From contig DHLY01000163.1 of assembly GCA_002405525.1 (NCBI GenBank), forward strand, positions 1 to 39,332: DNA of 39,332 nt, given 5' to 3'. The stretch is from Proteobacteria bacterium UBA4656 (GTDB lineage Bacteria; Pseudomonadota; Gammaproteobacteria; Xanthomonadales; Ahniellaceae). A model generated the notes under the pieces. The model was not told where the DNA came from. It made no database searches and saw only the letters and a list, made by a program, of their open reading frames with translations. The position numbers and the translations under genes are program-made. Numbering within the stretch: the first letter of the stretch is position 1; each line of letters starts with the position of its first letter. Positions 1-9,201 of the stretch are shown here, piece after piece.

Positions 1-649
1 GGCGCGACGGCAGTTGATGCCGAGCGCAGGGAAGTTGCGTCCGCGGTTCGGATAAGGCGCGGAAAAACCCCTCGAATCGGCAAGAAAGCGCCGAAAATCG
101 CCTCGAACTTTGGAACGACGCCTCGCAGTCGACGAGATCGCGGATTGTGAGGCGACTTGTTCAGAGGTTCCCAAACGTTCCACCGGGTCCCGGTATCTCG
201 GGGCAAGACAGGATGGCCACAACGCAGGTTGAGGACTGGCCGGCCGGCGCTGCTTGACGCTGGCCGATCCTGCGCATCCTGCGCCCGCGGCACTTGCACG
301 TCGCTGTGCATCGCGTGTTAAAGCCGACGCCGGGGACGTGGCGGGGCGCGATCGATAGAGCAGCATCCCGCATCCGTCTCGGCGCCGGCATCGCTGCGCG
401 CCACGCCGACGCCCCGGCGGCTGCGTGGCGCTCCGCAGGCAAGCGCCGCGCCGTCAGGTGACGCTTCGGAGGGCCATGGCATTCCTGTTCTGGCCGTTGA
501 TCGGTTCCGCCCTCGCGTCCAGGTGACCGGTGTCGGCTGCGCCGGTCTGCGATGGGCGTTCGGAAACGGCGATTCCGGGCACTCCGGTGTTCATGCGGCG
601 CGGTCCTGCCATCGGGGCGGGACGGCCGTCGCCGTCGTCGGAGAACGAC
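1..649. other. Region without a supported gene
   Basis: Open frames cross this stretch on both strands, but none has a plausible start with a ribosome binding site, a recognisable domain or a natural composition. The reverse-strand frame is arginine/proline rich, as expected for the shadow of a coding region in this G+C range. The first 160 bases are less G+C rich than the rest and could hold the 5' region of a gene outside the window. No tRNA, repeat or terminator was recognised. Confidence 0.5.
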
Positions 650-1465
650 ATGACGCGTGTGAACCCTCTTGATCTGCTGGCCTGCGCCTTTCTGACGACC
701 CTTGCCGGTGCAGCCCAGCGCAGTGGCCGGCGGGGCAGGCGGAACGTCACTCTCGACGGCACGCGCTGGGTGGTCGCCGATGCGATCGCACGGCGCGACG
801 GCGACGACATCGCGGTGGTGTTCGGAAGCATGCGTTTCGACCGCAAGTCCATCGCCGCCGATGGCCGCATCGATGTGTTCGACTTCATGGGGCTTGGTGG
901 TCCGACGCTGACCATCCGAATGGAGGACGACCGCCCCGCGAACTGCTTCGACTCCAGGCCCGGCAGCGGCGGTGGAAGCGCCTGCGACCGCGACGACCGG
1001 CAGGCCGTCGTCGTCGGCCGCAACGCCTACGGACGGATCGCCGGCGCGATCGAGTGGTCCAAGCGCAGTGACACTGCGATCGGGGCCGACTTCGACCTGC
1101 CGGTCGTGACCAGGGCCGAACGACCCGGCACGCCGCTGCCGGTCGATGGCGGCGAGCCCGGCAAGGCCATGCTCGCGCACTTCGCCGCGCTGGCCACGGG
1201 CAACCTGTCGAAGATCCGGGCGGTGAGCCATCCGGACCGGGTGGCGATGCTCGACGAGGCCGAGGCGTCGGACGCCCGCGAGATGATCGACGCCATGCGG
1301 GCGACGCCCCCGACCGGGGTCTCTGCCACCGGGGGCGTGGTCGACGATGACACCGCGCTGGTCGACTTCGATTCCACGCGCGAGGGGCAGGCGTTCAGCG
1401 GGACGGCCGAGTTGGTCCGCGTCGAGGGCCGCCGGTACGTGATCGGCACCAGCACGCGCAACTGA
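650..1465 (+). CDS. Secreted hypothetical protein
   Basis: The protein has 271 residues and I do not recognise its family. The ATG at 650 is preceded by GGAGA six to seven bases upstream, which makes it a better start than the upstream in-frame ATG at 530. Residues 1-20 (MTRVNPLDLLACAFLTTLAG) look like a signal peptide, although the charged n-region is short. The middle part is Asp/Arg rich and contains a C-x(n)-C pair around residues 98-111. The last 90 residues, beginning GKAMLAHFAALATGNL and including MLDEAEASDA, resemble small NTF2-like folds (residues on a growing helix followed by beta strands), but that is inference. It sits just upstream of the secreted subtilase on the same strand with about 300 bases between, so separate transcription is likely. 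Confidence 0.6.
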   Translation: MTRVNPLDLLACAFLTTLAGAAQRSGRRGRRNVTLDGTRWVVADAIARRDGDDIAVVFGSMRFDRKSIAADGRIDVFDFMGLGGPTLTIRMEDDRPANCFDSRPGSGGGSACDRDDRQAVVVGRNAYGRIAGAIEWSKRSDTAIGADFDLPVVTRAERPGTPLPVDGGEPGKAMLAHFAALATGNLSKIRAVSHPDRVAMLDEAEASDAREMIDAMRATPPTGVSATGGVVDDDTALVDFDSTREGQAFSGTAELVRVEGRRYVIGTSTRN

Positions 1466-1769
1466 CCGCGTCGCGCACGCGGGCGCAGCGGACCGTCCGC
1501 AGGTTCGGACACGATGCCGGGTAAACCGCCGGGGCGCCGCTGCGGCATGATGCCGCGGGCCGTCGTTATCGCGGGTCCCGGTCGGCAGCATCCGCACGCC
1601 GGGCGCATGACTGCACGGCCTCGGCGCGGCGGCGCTTCGCCAGAGCCGGCCGCAAGGCTCGTCGTCCATTCAGGATCGTGAAGCCTGCGCGTTGGATTTT
1701 CGGGGCTGTTCTTGGCTACAGTCGCCACGGCTGACCGGGGGTCAGCGCAACTACCCATCGGGAGCTTCC

Positions 1770-4700
1770 ATGTCGTCGATCCACCAGGGTGGCGGTTCGA
1801 ACCGCCGCGGCGGTCGCGTGTTGCCTGCCCGTCGCTTGCTGTGCCTCGCGGTCGCCACGGTCGTCGGCGGCACGGCCGCCGCCAGTTCCGACATCCACTT
1901 CAATGCCGGCCCCCTGGACACCCGCGCCGTCGAGGCGGCCGTCCTGTCCAGCCAGGCCGTGCAGTCCAGTGGCCGGCAGCTGCACCTTGTGAAGTTCGAT
2001 GGCGCGATCCGCACCCAGGACTGGGACGCGATCAAGGCCACCGGCGTGGCGATCGTCGACTACATCCCGGACTATGCCTACCTCGTTCACGGCGATGCGG
2101 CGGCGATCGCCGGCCTGCAGGCGCTGCGCAGCAGCGGCAGCCTGGCGTGGGAAGGCGTGTTTCCGCCCCACCTCAAGATCGCGCGCAGCGCGTGGGACCT
2201 CGAGGCCAAAGGGCTGCGGCCGGATTTCTATTCGATCCAACTGGTGCTCGATCCGGACGCCAACGCCGACACGCTGGCGCTGATCGCCGCCCGCTCGCCG
2301 GGCGCGCAGGTTTCGCACAGCACCTTCCGCCACTACGTCAACGTCACCGCCCGGGCGGAAACGCTCGCGCTGAGCGAAATCGCCGCGCGCCCGGACGTGA
2401 TCTCCATCCAGCCCGACTTCACGCCCACGCTGCTCGACGAGCGGGCCACGCAGATCATGGCCAACCAGTTGAGCGGCGGCAGCCCGAACGTGCCGAACCC
2501 GGGGGATTATATCGCCTGGCTGCAAGCGCGCGGCTTCACCCAGGCGCAGTTCGACGCCTCGCAGTTCACCATCGACGTCTCGGACCAGGGCCTGGACAAC
2601 GGCACCCTCCTGCCCAACCACTTCGGCCTGTTCGTCGGCGGCGCGCCGAGCGATCTGGTGAATCCGACCAACAGCCGTGTGGTCTACAACAAGCAGGAGG
2701 GTACGGCGGCGGCGGCCGACCTCACCGGCTGCGGCGGCGTCGGTCATGGCACCTGGGTGGCGCATGTGGCGGCGGGCAACACGGCCAGCGTGCCGCGCAG
2801 CTATCCGCATGGCGACGGCTCGTTTTACTACGGCGTCGGCGCGTCGCCGTTCTCGCGGCTGGGCAACTCGGTCTACTTCACCACCGGCGGCACGTTCACC
2901 AATCCCAACCTGCCCAACGCGCTGTCGCGCTCGTACAGCAACCTCGGCACCAACACCTGGGGTGCGCGGGTCAGCAACCATTCCTGGGGCGCGGCGGTCA
3001 GTGGCGCCTACACTGCCACCTCGCAGACCTTCGACTCGCTGGTTCGCGATGCGCAGCCGGCCGGGTCCACCTTCCCCGCCGACGGCAATCAGCCGATGGT
3101 GGTGGTGATCGCGGCGGGCAACAGCGGTCCCGGCGCCGGGACCATGGGCGCACCCGGCACTGCGAAGAACGTCTTTACCGCCGGCGGCTCGCAGAACGTG
3201 CGTCCGGGCATCTCCGACGCAGTCAGCGCCGACAACATGTACAGCGCATCCAGCCGCGGGCCCAACGCCGACGGACGGGTCAAGCCCGACATCCTCGCGC
3301 CGGCCACCAACGTCGCCGGCGGCGTAGTCATGAACAACCGCCAGACCACGGCGCCGGGCAACTGGAACACCTGTTACACCGGCTCCTTCCTGCCGACCTC
3401 CCCGGAGCAGCAGCGCTACTACCGCACCGGCAATGGCACCTCTTTCGCCAGCCCGAACGTGGCCGGCGCCGCCGCGCTGCTGCGCCAGTGGTTCATCAAC
3501 AACGGCGGCGCCTTCGCCAACACGCCGCCGAGCCCGGCGATGAGCAAGGCCTACCTGATGAACGCGGCCACCTACATGGCTTCGCTCAGCGACAACCTGC
3601 CCAGCAACAACCAGGGCATGGGCCGGGTGAACCTGGAACGCGCGTTCGACAGCACCTCGCGTGCCCTGCGCGACCAGTTGCCGGCAGACCGCTTCAGCGG
3701 CAGCGGGCAGGTGCGCGTGTTCCGCGGCACGGTGCAGGACGCGACCCGTCCGTTCCGGGTCACGCTGGCCTGGACCGACGCGCCCGGCACCACCACCGGC
3801 AATGCCTACGTCAACAACCTCGACCTGGCGGTGTCGATCGGCGGCCAGGTCTACACCGGCAACGTGTTCAGCGGTGCCAATTCCACCACCGGCGGCACTG
3901 CGGATGTGCGCAACAACGTCGAGAGCGTGTTCCTGCCCGTCGGAGCGAGCGGGAAATTCGCGATCCGTGTCGCCGCGGCCAACATCGCCCAGCCGGCCGA
4001 CACCACGATCAGCGGACCGAACCAGGACTTCGCGCTGGTGGCGTACAACGCCGGCACCCTGGACGTCTGCCCGCAAGTCGCGATCAGCCCGGGCACGGTG
4101 CCCACCGGCGTCGTCGGCGGCACGGCCTATCCCGCGACGACGTTCACCGCGCCGGGGCCCGGCACGTACACCTTCAGCGCTGGCGGCAGCCTGCCGCCCG
4201 GGCTGGCGATGTCGCCGGCGGGCGTGCTGTCCGGTACGCCGACCCAGCGCGGTATCTTCAACTTCAGCGTCAACGCCTCGTCGCCGGATGGCTGCATCAG
4301 CGGCCAGGCCTACACCGTCGAGGTCATCGCCCCGGACATCACCCGCGGCGCGACCACGGTCGCCACGGGGAACGGGATCATCGAGCCCAACGAGTGCAAC
4401 GACCTCGATGTGGTGCTCAACAACGTCGGCACGAACGGCGCCACCGCGGTGTCCGCCACGCTGTCGTCGGGCACCCCGGGCGTGACGGTGGAAGTCCCGA
4501 CCGTGACCTACCCCGATCTCGCGGCATCCACCGGCACCGGCGCCGGCGCCACGCCATTCCGCTTCAGCACCGGGCCGGGTGTCGCTTGCGGCTCGAACGT
4601 GCAGTTCACCCAGACCGTTACCTATGGTGGCGGACTGTCGCCGACCACGCTGAACTTCACCCTGCCGGTCGGCCAATTGGGGACCAACTACAGCTTCACC

Positions 4701-5381
4701 TCGGCGCCAAGCGGCGCGACGATCCCCGCCGGCGGCACCCTGGTCGCCGGCAGCGCGGCGGATGATGCCGTGGTCAACCTCAGCGTGCCGGCGGGCTTCG
4801 CGTTCTCGATCTACGGCGTCAACGTCGTCGGCGGCAGCACGCTGCGCGCCAGCACCAACGGCAACCTGCAGTTCATCAGCACCGGCGGCAGCACCGCGCT
4901 CGCCAACACGGCCCTGCCCGGGGCCCCGTTCGGGGTCGATGTGCCCACCGCCCTGCTGTTCTGGGATGACCTCGACCTGCGCACCACGGGGGGCGGCATC
5001 TACACCCAGGTGGTCGGCACCGCGCCGAACCGGCAGTTCATCGTCGAGTGGCGCGGCAAGCACTTCGCGGACGCGGGTGCCACGCAAACGCTCAACGCTG
5101 CGCTGGTTTTCAACGAGGGCTCGGCGAACTACGAGATGCGCTATGCACAGGTTGCGGTCGCGGGCGCCAACGCCGGTGGCGCCAGCGCCACGGTCGGCGT
5201 GCAGCGCTCCAACACCGGGACCGGGTTCACCCAGTTCTCGTTCAACCAGGCGGCGATCGCCACCGGCCAGGTGATCACCGCAACCCTGCCCAGTGGCGTG
5301 TGTGCGCCCGGACCGGGCGTCTGTCTGCCCGACGATTCCCTGTTCCGGCACGGCTTCGAACCGGCGCCCGCGGCGCGCTGA
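1770..5381 (+). CDS. Secreted S8 family serine peptidase (Kp43-like subtilase), multidomain, with GFE tail
   Basis: This 1203-residue exported endopeptidase starts at the ATG at 1770, with GGAG five bases upstream and a signal peptide ending near TAAASS (about residue 40). The subtilisin triad is visible as Asp272 (SDQGLDNG), His326 (GHGTWVAHVAAG) and Ser558 (GTSFASPN), with oxyanion Asn451 (AAGNSGPG). The Asp motif, the long insert after the His and a jelly-roll domain after the catalytic part (about 640-760, VTLAWTDAPG) fit the Kp43-type branch. There follow a putative Ig-like He_PIG domain (about 770-855, LPPGLAMSPAGVLSGTP), a CARDB-like segment (about 860-970, NGIIEPNECND) and a nidogen-like beta domain (about 1000-1175). 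The protein ends LFRHGFEPAPAAR, a tail also found on the M28 peptidase at 14439. It probably degrades extracellular protein; residues 40-250 look like a propeptide. Confidence 0.93.
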   Translation: MSSIHQGGGSNRRGGRVLPARRLLCLAVATVVGGTAAASSDIHFNAGPLDTRAVEAAVLSSQAVQSSGRQLHLVKFDGAIRTQDWDAIKATGVAIVDYIPDYAYLVHGDAAAIAGLQALRSSGSLAWEGVFPPHLKIARSAWDLEAKGLRPDFYSIQLVLDPDANADTLALIAARSPGAQVSHSTFRHYVNVTARAETLALSEIAARPDVISIQPDFTPTLLDERATQIMANQLSGGSPNVPNPGDYIAWLQARGFTQAQFDASQFTIDVSDQGLDNGTLLPNHFGLFVGGAPSDLVNPTNSRVVYNKQEGTAAAADLTGCGGVGHGTWVAHVAAGNTASVPRSYPHGDGSFYYGVGASPFSRLGNSVYFTTGGTFTNPNLPNALSRSYSNLGTNTWGARVSNHSWGAAVSGAYTATSQTFDSLVRDAQPAGSTFPADGNQPMVVVIAAGNSGPGAGTMGAPGTAKNVFTAGGSQNVRPGISDAVSADNMYSASSRGPNADGRVKPDILAPATNVAGGVVMNNRQTTAPGNWNTCYTGSFLPTSPEQQRYYRTGNGTSFASPNVAGAAALLRQWFINNGGAFANTPPSPAMSKAYLMNAATYMASLSDNLPSNNQGMGRVNLERAFDSTSRALRDQLPADRFSGSGQVRVFRGTVQDATRPFRVTLAWTDAPGTTTGNAYVNNLDLAVSIGGQVYTGNVFSGANSTTGGTADVRNNVESVFLPVGASGKFAIRVAAANIAQPADTTISGPNQDFALVAYNAGTLDVCPQVAISPGTVPTGVVGGTAYPATTFTAPGPGTYTFSAGGSLPPGLAMSPAGVLSGTPTQRGIFNFSVNASSPDGCISGQAYTVEVIAPDITRGATTVATGNGIIEPNECNDLDVVLNNVGTNGATAVSATLSSGTPGVTVEVPTVTYPDLAASTGTGAGATPFRFSTGPGVACGSNVQFTQTVTYGGGLSPTTLNFTLPVGQLGTNYSFTSAPSGATIPAGGTLVAGSAADDAVVNLSVPAGFAFSIYGVNVVGGSTLRASTNGNLQFISTGGSTALANTALPGAPFGVDVPTALLFWDDLDLRTTGGGIYTQVVGTAPNRQFIVEWRGKHFADAGATQTLNAALVFNEGSANYEMRYAQVAVAGANAGGASATVGVQRSNTGTGFTQFSFNQAAIATGQVITATLPSGVCAPGPGVCLPDDSLFRHGFEPAPAAR

Positions 5382-5403
5382 GGCGCACCAGCCCCGGCGC
5401 GTG

Positions 5404-5438
5404 CGCCGCCGGCTGCAGACCGGCGCGCACCGGCGGCG
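5404..5438 (+). terminator. Possible hairpin after the subtilase gene
   Basis: CGCCGCCGG at 5404-5412 is the exact reverse complement of CCGGCGGCG at 5430-5438, giving a nine-pair stem with a 17-base loop 22 bases after the stop codon. There is no T run, so an intrinsic terminator is doubtful in this G+C-rich sequence. The rest of 5382-5636 holds nothing else I can support. Confidence 0.3.
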
Positions 5439-5636
5439 GTGCGTGGCCGGCGGGCTGCGACCCGGCGCGGCGACGCTGCATTCCGCGTGCGGCGGTCCCG
5501 GACCGGCCGGCCCGGCGGCGCGGCGCCGCACACCGCTGCGGGTGAGGGCCTCGGCGCCGAGGTTCGCGGCGCCCTTGCCGGAAGCCGGTCGGTTCCGGCT
5601 GCGCGTGTGGGGGAATGGCCGACCTGTCCGTCGGAG

Positions 5637-7424
5637 TCAGAAGACGTCCCACGGATAGGCGCCGCCCTCGGCCACCATCGCCGCGATCCGGTCCAGCCGA
5701 GCATCCTCGTTGGCGTCGATCGCGCGCACGTTGCGCACGATGCGCCGACGCGCCTGCCTGGCGAACACGTAGGCGATGCTGGCCGCATGCGTGCCGTGCT
5801 TCGGGTCCGTGCGCTCCAGGCCGGCCGCCCGCGACAGCGCGCACAGTCCGACGTAGAGGTCGATGGCGATGTCGGCGAGACGCTTGAGCTGGTGCTGCTG
5901 GTCGGCAATGCGCTTGCCGTATCGCTTCAGCAGTGCATCGCTGGCGTTCGCCAGTTCGACCACGCTCCTCTCGTAGATGCCGGCCGCCTTGCGCAGGTCC
6001 GGCGACAGCTCGGTGAGGATCCGGTCGGTGCCGAATCCGGTGCGCTGGCGGGCCCTGCGGCTGGCGTAGCCCGACAGCACGCCGAAGCCCTTGATCGGAT
6101 CGTCGAAGATGTGCGCCAGCGCGTCCTGCAGGCTGCCGAGGCTGGCGCCCACGTCCTTCAGTCCCGACAGCGCCACGTACAGGCGGAGGATCTCGTTGGT
6201 GCCCTCGAAGATGCTCAGGATGCGCGTGTCGCGGGTCGGCCGTTCATAGGGATACTCCTTCATGAATCCGTTGCCGGCGGCGATCTGCAGCGACTCGTGG
6301 CAGGCGCGCTGCACCGCTTCGCTGGCGAACACCTTGCTCATCGCCGCCTCGATGGAATAGTCCTCGACGTCGTGGTCGATGTAGTGCGCCAGCATCCACA
6401 CCGCGCTCTCGGCGGCGAAGCAGTCCACCGTCATCTGGGCGATCTTCTCGCGCACCAGTCCGAACTCGAGGATCGGCTTGCCGAACTGCTGGCGGTCCGC
6501 GGCCTGCCGGGTGGCGAGGCGGATCAGCGCCTTCATGCCGCCGACCGCGCCGCCGCCGAGACCGGTGCGACCATTGTTGAGGATCGCCATCGCCACCTTG
6601 AATCCCTTGCCCTCCTCTCCGAGCAGGTTTTCCGCCGGTACCCGAACGTCGCTGAACGCCACGGTGGTGGTGTTGCTGCCGCGGATGCCGAGCTTGTCCT
6701 CGTGGTGGCCGTGGCTCACGCCCGGCCATCCGGCCTCGACGATGAAGGCGCTCATCCTGCCGCGCGCGCCGTCGGTGCGGGCGAACACGGTGTAGAAGCC
6801 GGCGATGCCGCCGTTGCTGATCCAGATTTTCTCGCCGTTCAGCAGCCAGGAGCCGTCGGCCTGCTTGCGGGCGTGGGTCTTGACCGAGGCCGCGTCGGAG
6901 CCCGCGCCGGATTCGGTCAGGCAGAAGGCGGCGATCATCTCGCCGCTGGCCAGTCGCGGCAGGTACTTCGCCTTCTGCTGCGGGCTGCCGAAAAGGAGCA
7001 GGCCCTTGAGGCCGATCGAACTGTGCGCTCCGACCGTCACCGAGGTCGCGCTGTCGTGTGCGGACGTCTGCGCCAGCACCCTCGCGTAGGCGCCGTTGGA
7101 AAGCCCGAGGCCGCCGTACTCCTCGCCGATGATCAGCCCGAACAGGCCCATGTCGCGCAGGGCCTGGATGTATTCGGCGCTCTGCGCGCCCTGGCGGTCG
7201 AAGTCGCGCAGGTCCTTCTCGCGCGAGCGCAGGAAGTCGTCCACCGCATCGACGATCGCGCCGAGGGTCTCGCGATCCTTCGCGCGGATCTGCGGGAAGG
7301 GAAACAGGTTCTCCTCCAGGATGTCCCCGAAGAACAGATGCTTGGCAACGCTGTGGTCGCGCTGCAGCGGCATGTCCGCGGCGGCGAGGGCGGTCGCGGG
7401 GGGGGTCGCGGGTGTGGTGGCCAT
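5637..7424 (-). CDS. Acyl-CoA dehydrogenase, VLCAD/ACAD9-like
   Basis: This 595-residue FAD enzyme catalyses the alpha,beta-dehydrogenation of fatty acyl-CoA in beta-oxidation. The start at 7424 (MATTPATPPA) has GGAG nine to ten bases upstream and gives a sensible length. The order is: helical N-terminal domain, LTESGAGSDAASV and WISNGG (flavin-contacting beta domain, about 170-225), R-x-QFGKPI in the C-terminal helical domain (about 320), and FEGTNEILRLYVALSG (about 435). The glutamate of FEGTNEI is the expected catalytic base. About 150 extra C-terminal residues beyond the basic ACAD core are typical of the very-long-chain branch and are used there for dimerisation or membrane contact. Substrate length is inferred from this resemblance. 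The gene stands alone, with no electron-transfer or thiolase gene adjacent. Confidence 0.93.
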   Translation of the reverse strand: MATTPATPPATALAAADMPLQRDHSVAKHLFFGDILEENLFPFPQIRAKDRETLGAIVDAVDDFLRSREKDLRDFDRQGAQSAEYIQALRDMGLFGLIIGEEYGGLGLSNGAYARVLAQTSAHDSATSVTVGAHSSIGLKGLLLFGSPQQKAKYLPRLASGEMIAAFCLTESGAGSDAASVKTHARKQADGSWLLNGEKIWISNGGIAGFYTVFARTDGARGRMSAFIVEAGWPGVSHGHHEDKLGIRGSNTTTVAFSDVRVPAENLLGEEGKGFKVAMAILNNGRTGLGGGAVGGMKALIRLATRQAADRQQFGKPILEFGLVREKIAQMTVDCFAAESAVWMLAHYIDHDVEDYSIEAAMSKVFASEAVQRACHESLQIAAGNGFMKEYPYERPTRDTRILSIFEGTNEILRLYVALSGLKDVGASLGSLQDALAHIFDDPIKGFGVLSGYASRRARQRTGFGTDRILTELSPDLRKAAGIYERSVVELANASDALLKRYGKRIADQQHQLKRLADIAIDLYVGLCALSRAAGLERTDPKHGTHAASIAYVFARQARRRIVRNVRAIDANEDARLDRIAAMVAEGGAYPWDVF

Positions 7425-7607
7425 GCGGGCGCGCTCCGGCGGGTGCGGTACCGTCCAGTGTACGCCTCGAGGGTGCCCGGCCGATCGGCGTCCGCACCGT
7501 GCGACGCCGTGCCCGCGAGGGAGCCGGTGGGTCGACAAACCGCCCGTGCCTGGAACGCATTCGGGTGGCTGCCCAAGCGATTTCTACTTTCATCACCATG
7601 AATTCAC

Positions 7608-7624
7608 AAACTCAATGTGAGTTT
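7608..7624. promoter_or_regulatory. 17-bp palindrome in the divergent region
   Basis: AAACTCA ATG TGAGTTT is a perfect inverted repeat lying in the A+T-richer part of the divergent space between the acyl-CoA dehydrogenase (start 7424) and the metallopeptidase (start 7707). It overlaps a second inverted pair TCACA/TGTGA (7604-7608 and 7616-7620). The position, 83 bases before the peptidase ATG, suits an operator. The bound regulator, if any, is unknown. Confidence 0.35.
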
Positions 7625-7706
7625 CAGGTCGGGTGCGGTCCTGCCGCAGGGGGTATGGGCCTGCAACTGGGAAGTTCACATCAATCAACGCGAGGGGAGT
7701 CGCATC

Positions 7707-8957
7707 ATGGAGTATCTGAAGCTGCTGACTGTGGTGGGGATTTCATTGGCTGTGCCGCCGCTGTCGCTGGCCGCGCCGGACCTGTTCAGCCCGGCCAACA
7801 ATCGCGGCCATTTCGACCAGCCCGGCGAACTGCTGCGCAATGTTGCCGCCGATCCGGCGAACGAGCGGATCGAGATCGTCGCGGTCGATCCGTCAACGGT
7901 GTCCAGCCGCAGCGAAGCGCTGCGCGTCAGCCTGCCGGGGGGGCTGGCCTTCGACGTTCGCCGCACCGAATTCGCGACGATGGAGAGCGGCAACCAGGTT
8001 TGGACGGGGCGCATCGAGGTCGGGTCCTCCCGCGGCCCAGTCCTGCAGCGCCTGATCCCGCTCGACCACCTCGACAACCAGGTGATCGCGGTTCGCTCCG
8101 GGGACACGGTGCTGGCCAACATTCGCGTCGGTGGTGAACTGTTCCGCCTGGTGCCGATCGAGCGCGGCGCGCACGCCCTGGTCGAGGTCGACCAGTCGAA
8201 GTTCCTGCCGGACGAGACCGAGAAGGCCTACGAGGAGATGGTGATGGCGTCCGGCGGCAAGGTCGACTTCGGGCCCGATCCGGGGCCGAAGGCGATTTCG
8301 ACGATCCGCGTGCTGGTGGCGTTCGGCCCGGCCTCGGCGGCCGCGATCGGCAACGAACAGCAGGCGGTGGATCTCGCCTTCGCCGAAGCCAACAACGCGC
8401 TGGCGGCGACCAACACCGATGCGCGGCTGCAGCAGGCGGGCACGATCCAGTTCTACAACCAGTCGGAGAGCAGCAACTACTCGACCATGCTGGCGCGCCT
8501 GACCAACCTGTCCGACGGCTTCTACGATGCGATCGGCAGCCAACGCAATTCCGTCGCTGCCGACCTGGTGGCCTATTTCGCACCGGTCAGCGCCGGACTG
8601 TGCGGCCAGGCGGCGGGCATCGCAACCCCGTCGGCCAATGCCTACTTCGTGATGAACCCGCAGTGCGTCTCGGGCAACTGGACTTTCGTCCACGAAGCCG
8701 GCCATGTGGTCGGCGCGCGGCATGACAACGATCCGACCGTCACCCCGTTCGCCTACGGTCACGGTTTCGTCATGACCTCCATCAGCCGCCGCACGGTGAT
8801 GGCGGTCAACAATGGCCCGTGCGCGGCCTGCACCCGCTTCGGTGCCTTTTCCGCGCCCAACTACACCGTGAGCGGGGTACCGATCGGCACCGCGAACTTC
8901 AACGACAACACCCGCGTCTGGCGCACGCGCGGCCCCACGGTGGCTGCGTTCCGCTGA
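7707..8957 (+). CDS. Secreted reprolysin-like (metzincin) zinc metallopeptidase
   Basis: The protein has 416 residues. The ATG at 7707 follows GGGGAG by eight bases and opens a signal peptide (MEYLKLLTVVGISLAVPPLSLA). The zinc site is HEAGHVVGARHD with His329, Glu330, His333 and His339, the HExxHxxGxxH pattern of metzincins followed by Asp340. About 30 residues later, RRTVMAV supplies a candidate Met-turn. Residues 25-190 form a propeptide-like segment, and the catalytic domain begins near STIRVLVAFGPA (about 192), the usual start of M12/M72-type domains. Six cysteines lie in the catalytic part, including CAAC near residue 372, fitting an exported disulfide-bonded enzyme. It lacks both the GFE tail of the neighbouring subtilase and any CTERM tail. 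The substrate is unknown. Confidence 0.88.
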   Translation: MEYLKLLTVVGISLAVPPLSLAAPDLFSPANNRGHFDQPGELLRNVAADPANERIEIVAVDPSTVSSRSEALRVSLPGGLAFDVRRTEFATMESGNQVWTGRIEVGSSRGPVLQRLIPLDHLDNQVIAVRSGDTVLANIRVGGELFRLVPIERGAHALVEVDQSKFLPDETEKAYEEMVMASGGKVDFGPDPGPKAISTIRVLVAFGPASAAAIGNEQQAVDLAFAEANNALAATNTDARLQQAGTIQFYNQSESSNYSTMLARLTNLSDGFYDAIGSQRNSVAADLVAYFAPVSAGLCGQAAGIATPSANAYFVMNPQCVSGNWTFVHEAGHVVGARHDNDPTVTPFAYGHGFVMTSISRRTVMAVNNGPCAACTRFGAFSAPNYTVSGVPIGTANFNDNTRVWRTRGPTVAAFR

Positions 8958-9201
8958 CCCGCGGGATCGGACCCGGCGGCGGGCCAGCCAGGGTCCGTCG
9001 CCGGTCGGGACGCGGTCGGCGCCGCGCGCGTTGCCGCGGCGATCGTGCCCGGTCCGAGGCGTCCGACCCCCGCCCTCGAACCGACGACGATCCGGCCCGG
9101 GCGGCAGTCCGCGCCGGGGAGCAGGCGCGCTTCGCCAGTCGGGGCCGGTCGCGCGACAATGGGCGTCCGCGCGGCCCCGCCGCTCCAACCCGAGGATTCC
9201 C

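Noticed and set aside
1716..5531. A 1271-codon open frame on the reverse strand opposite the subtilase
   Set aside because: It is Arg/Gly/Val-rich without motifs and is explained as the antisense shadow of a G+C-rich gene whose forward frame has a catalytic triad, signal peptide and ribosome binding site.
5439..7601. A 720-codon forward open frame opposite the acyl-CoA dehydrogenase
   Set aside because: No domain is visible and the reverse frame is a complete, recognisable enzyme; long antisense frames are expected at this composition.
7604..7620. CRP/Clp binding site
   Set aside because: The half-sites are TCACA-N7-TGTGA, the reverse of the TGTGA-N6-TCACA consensus.
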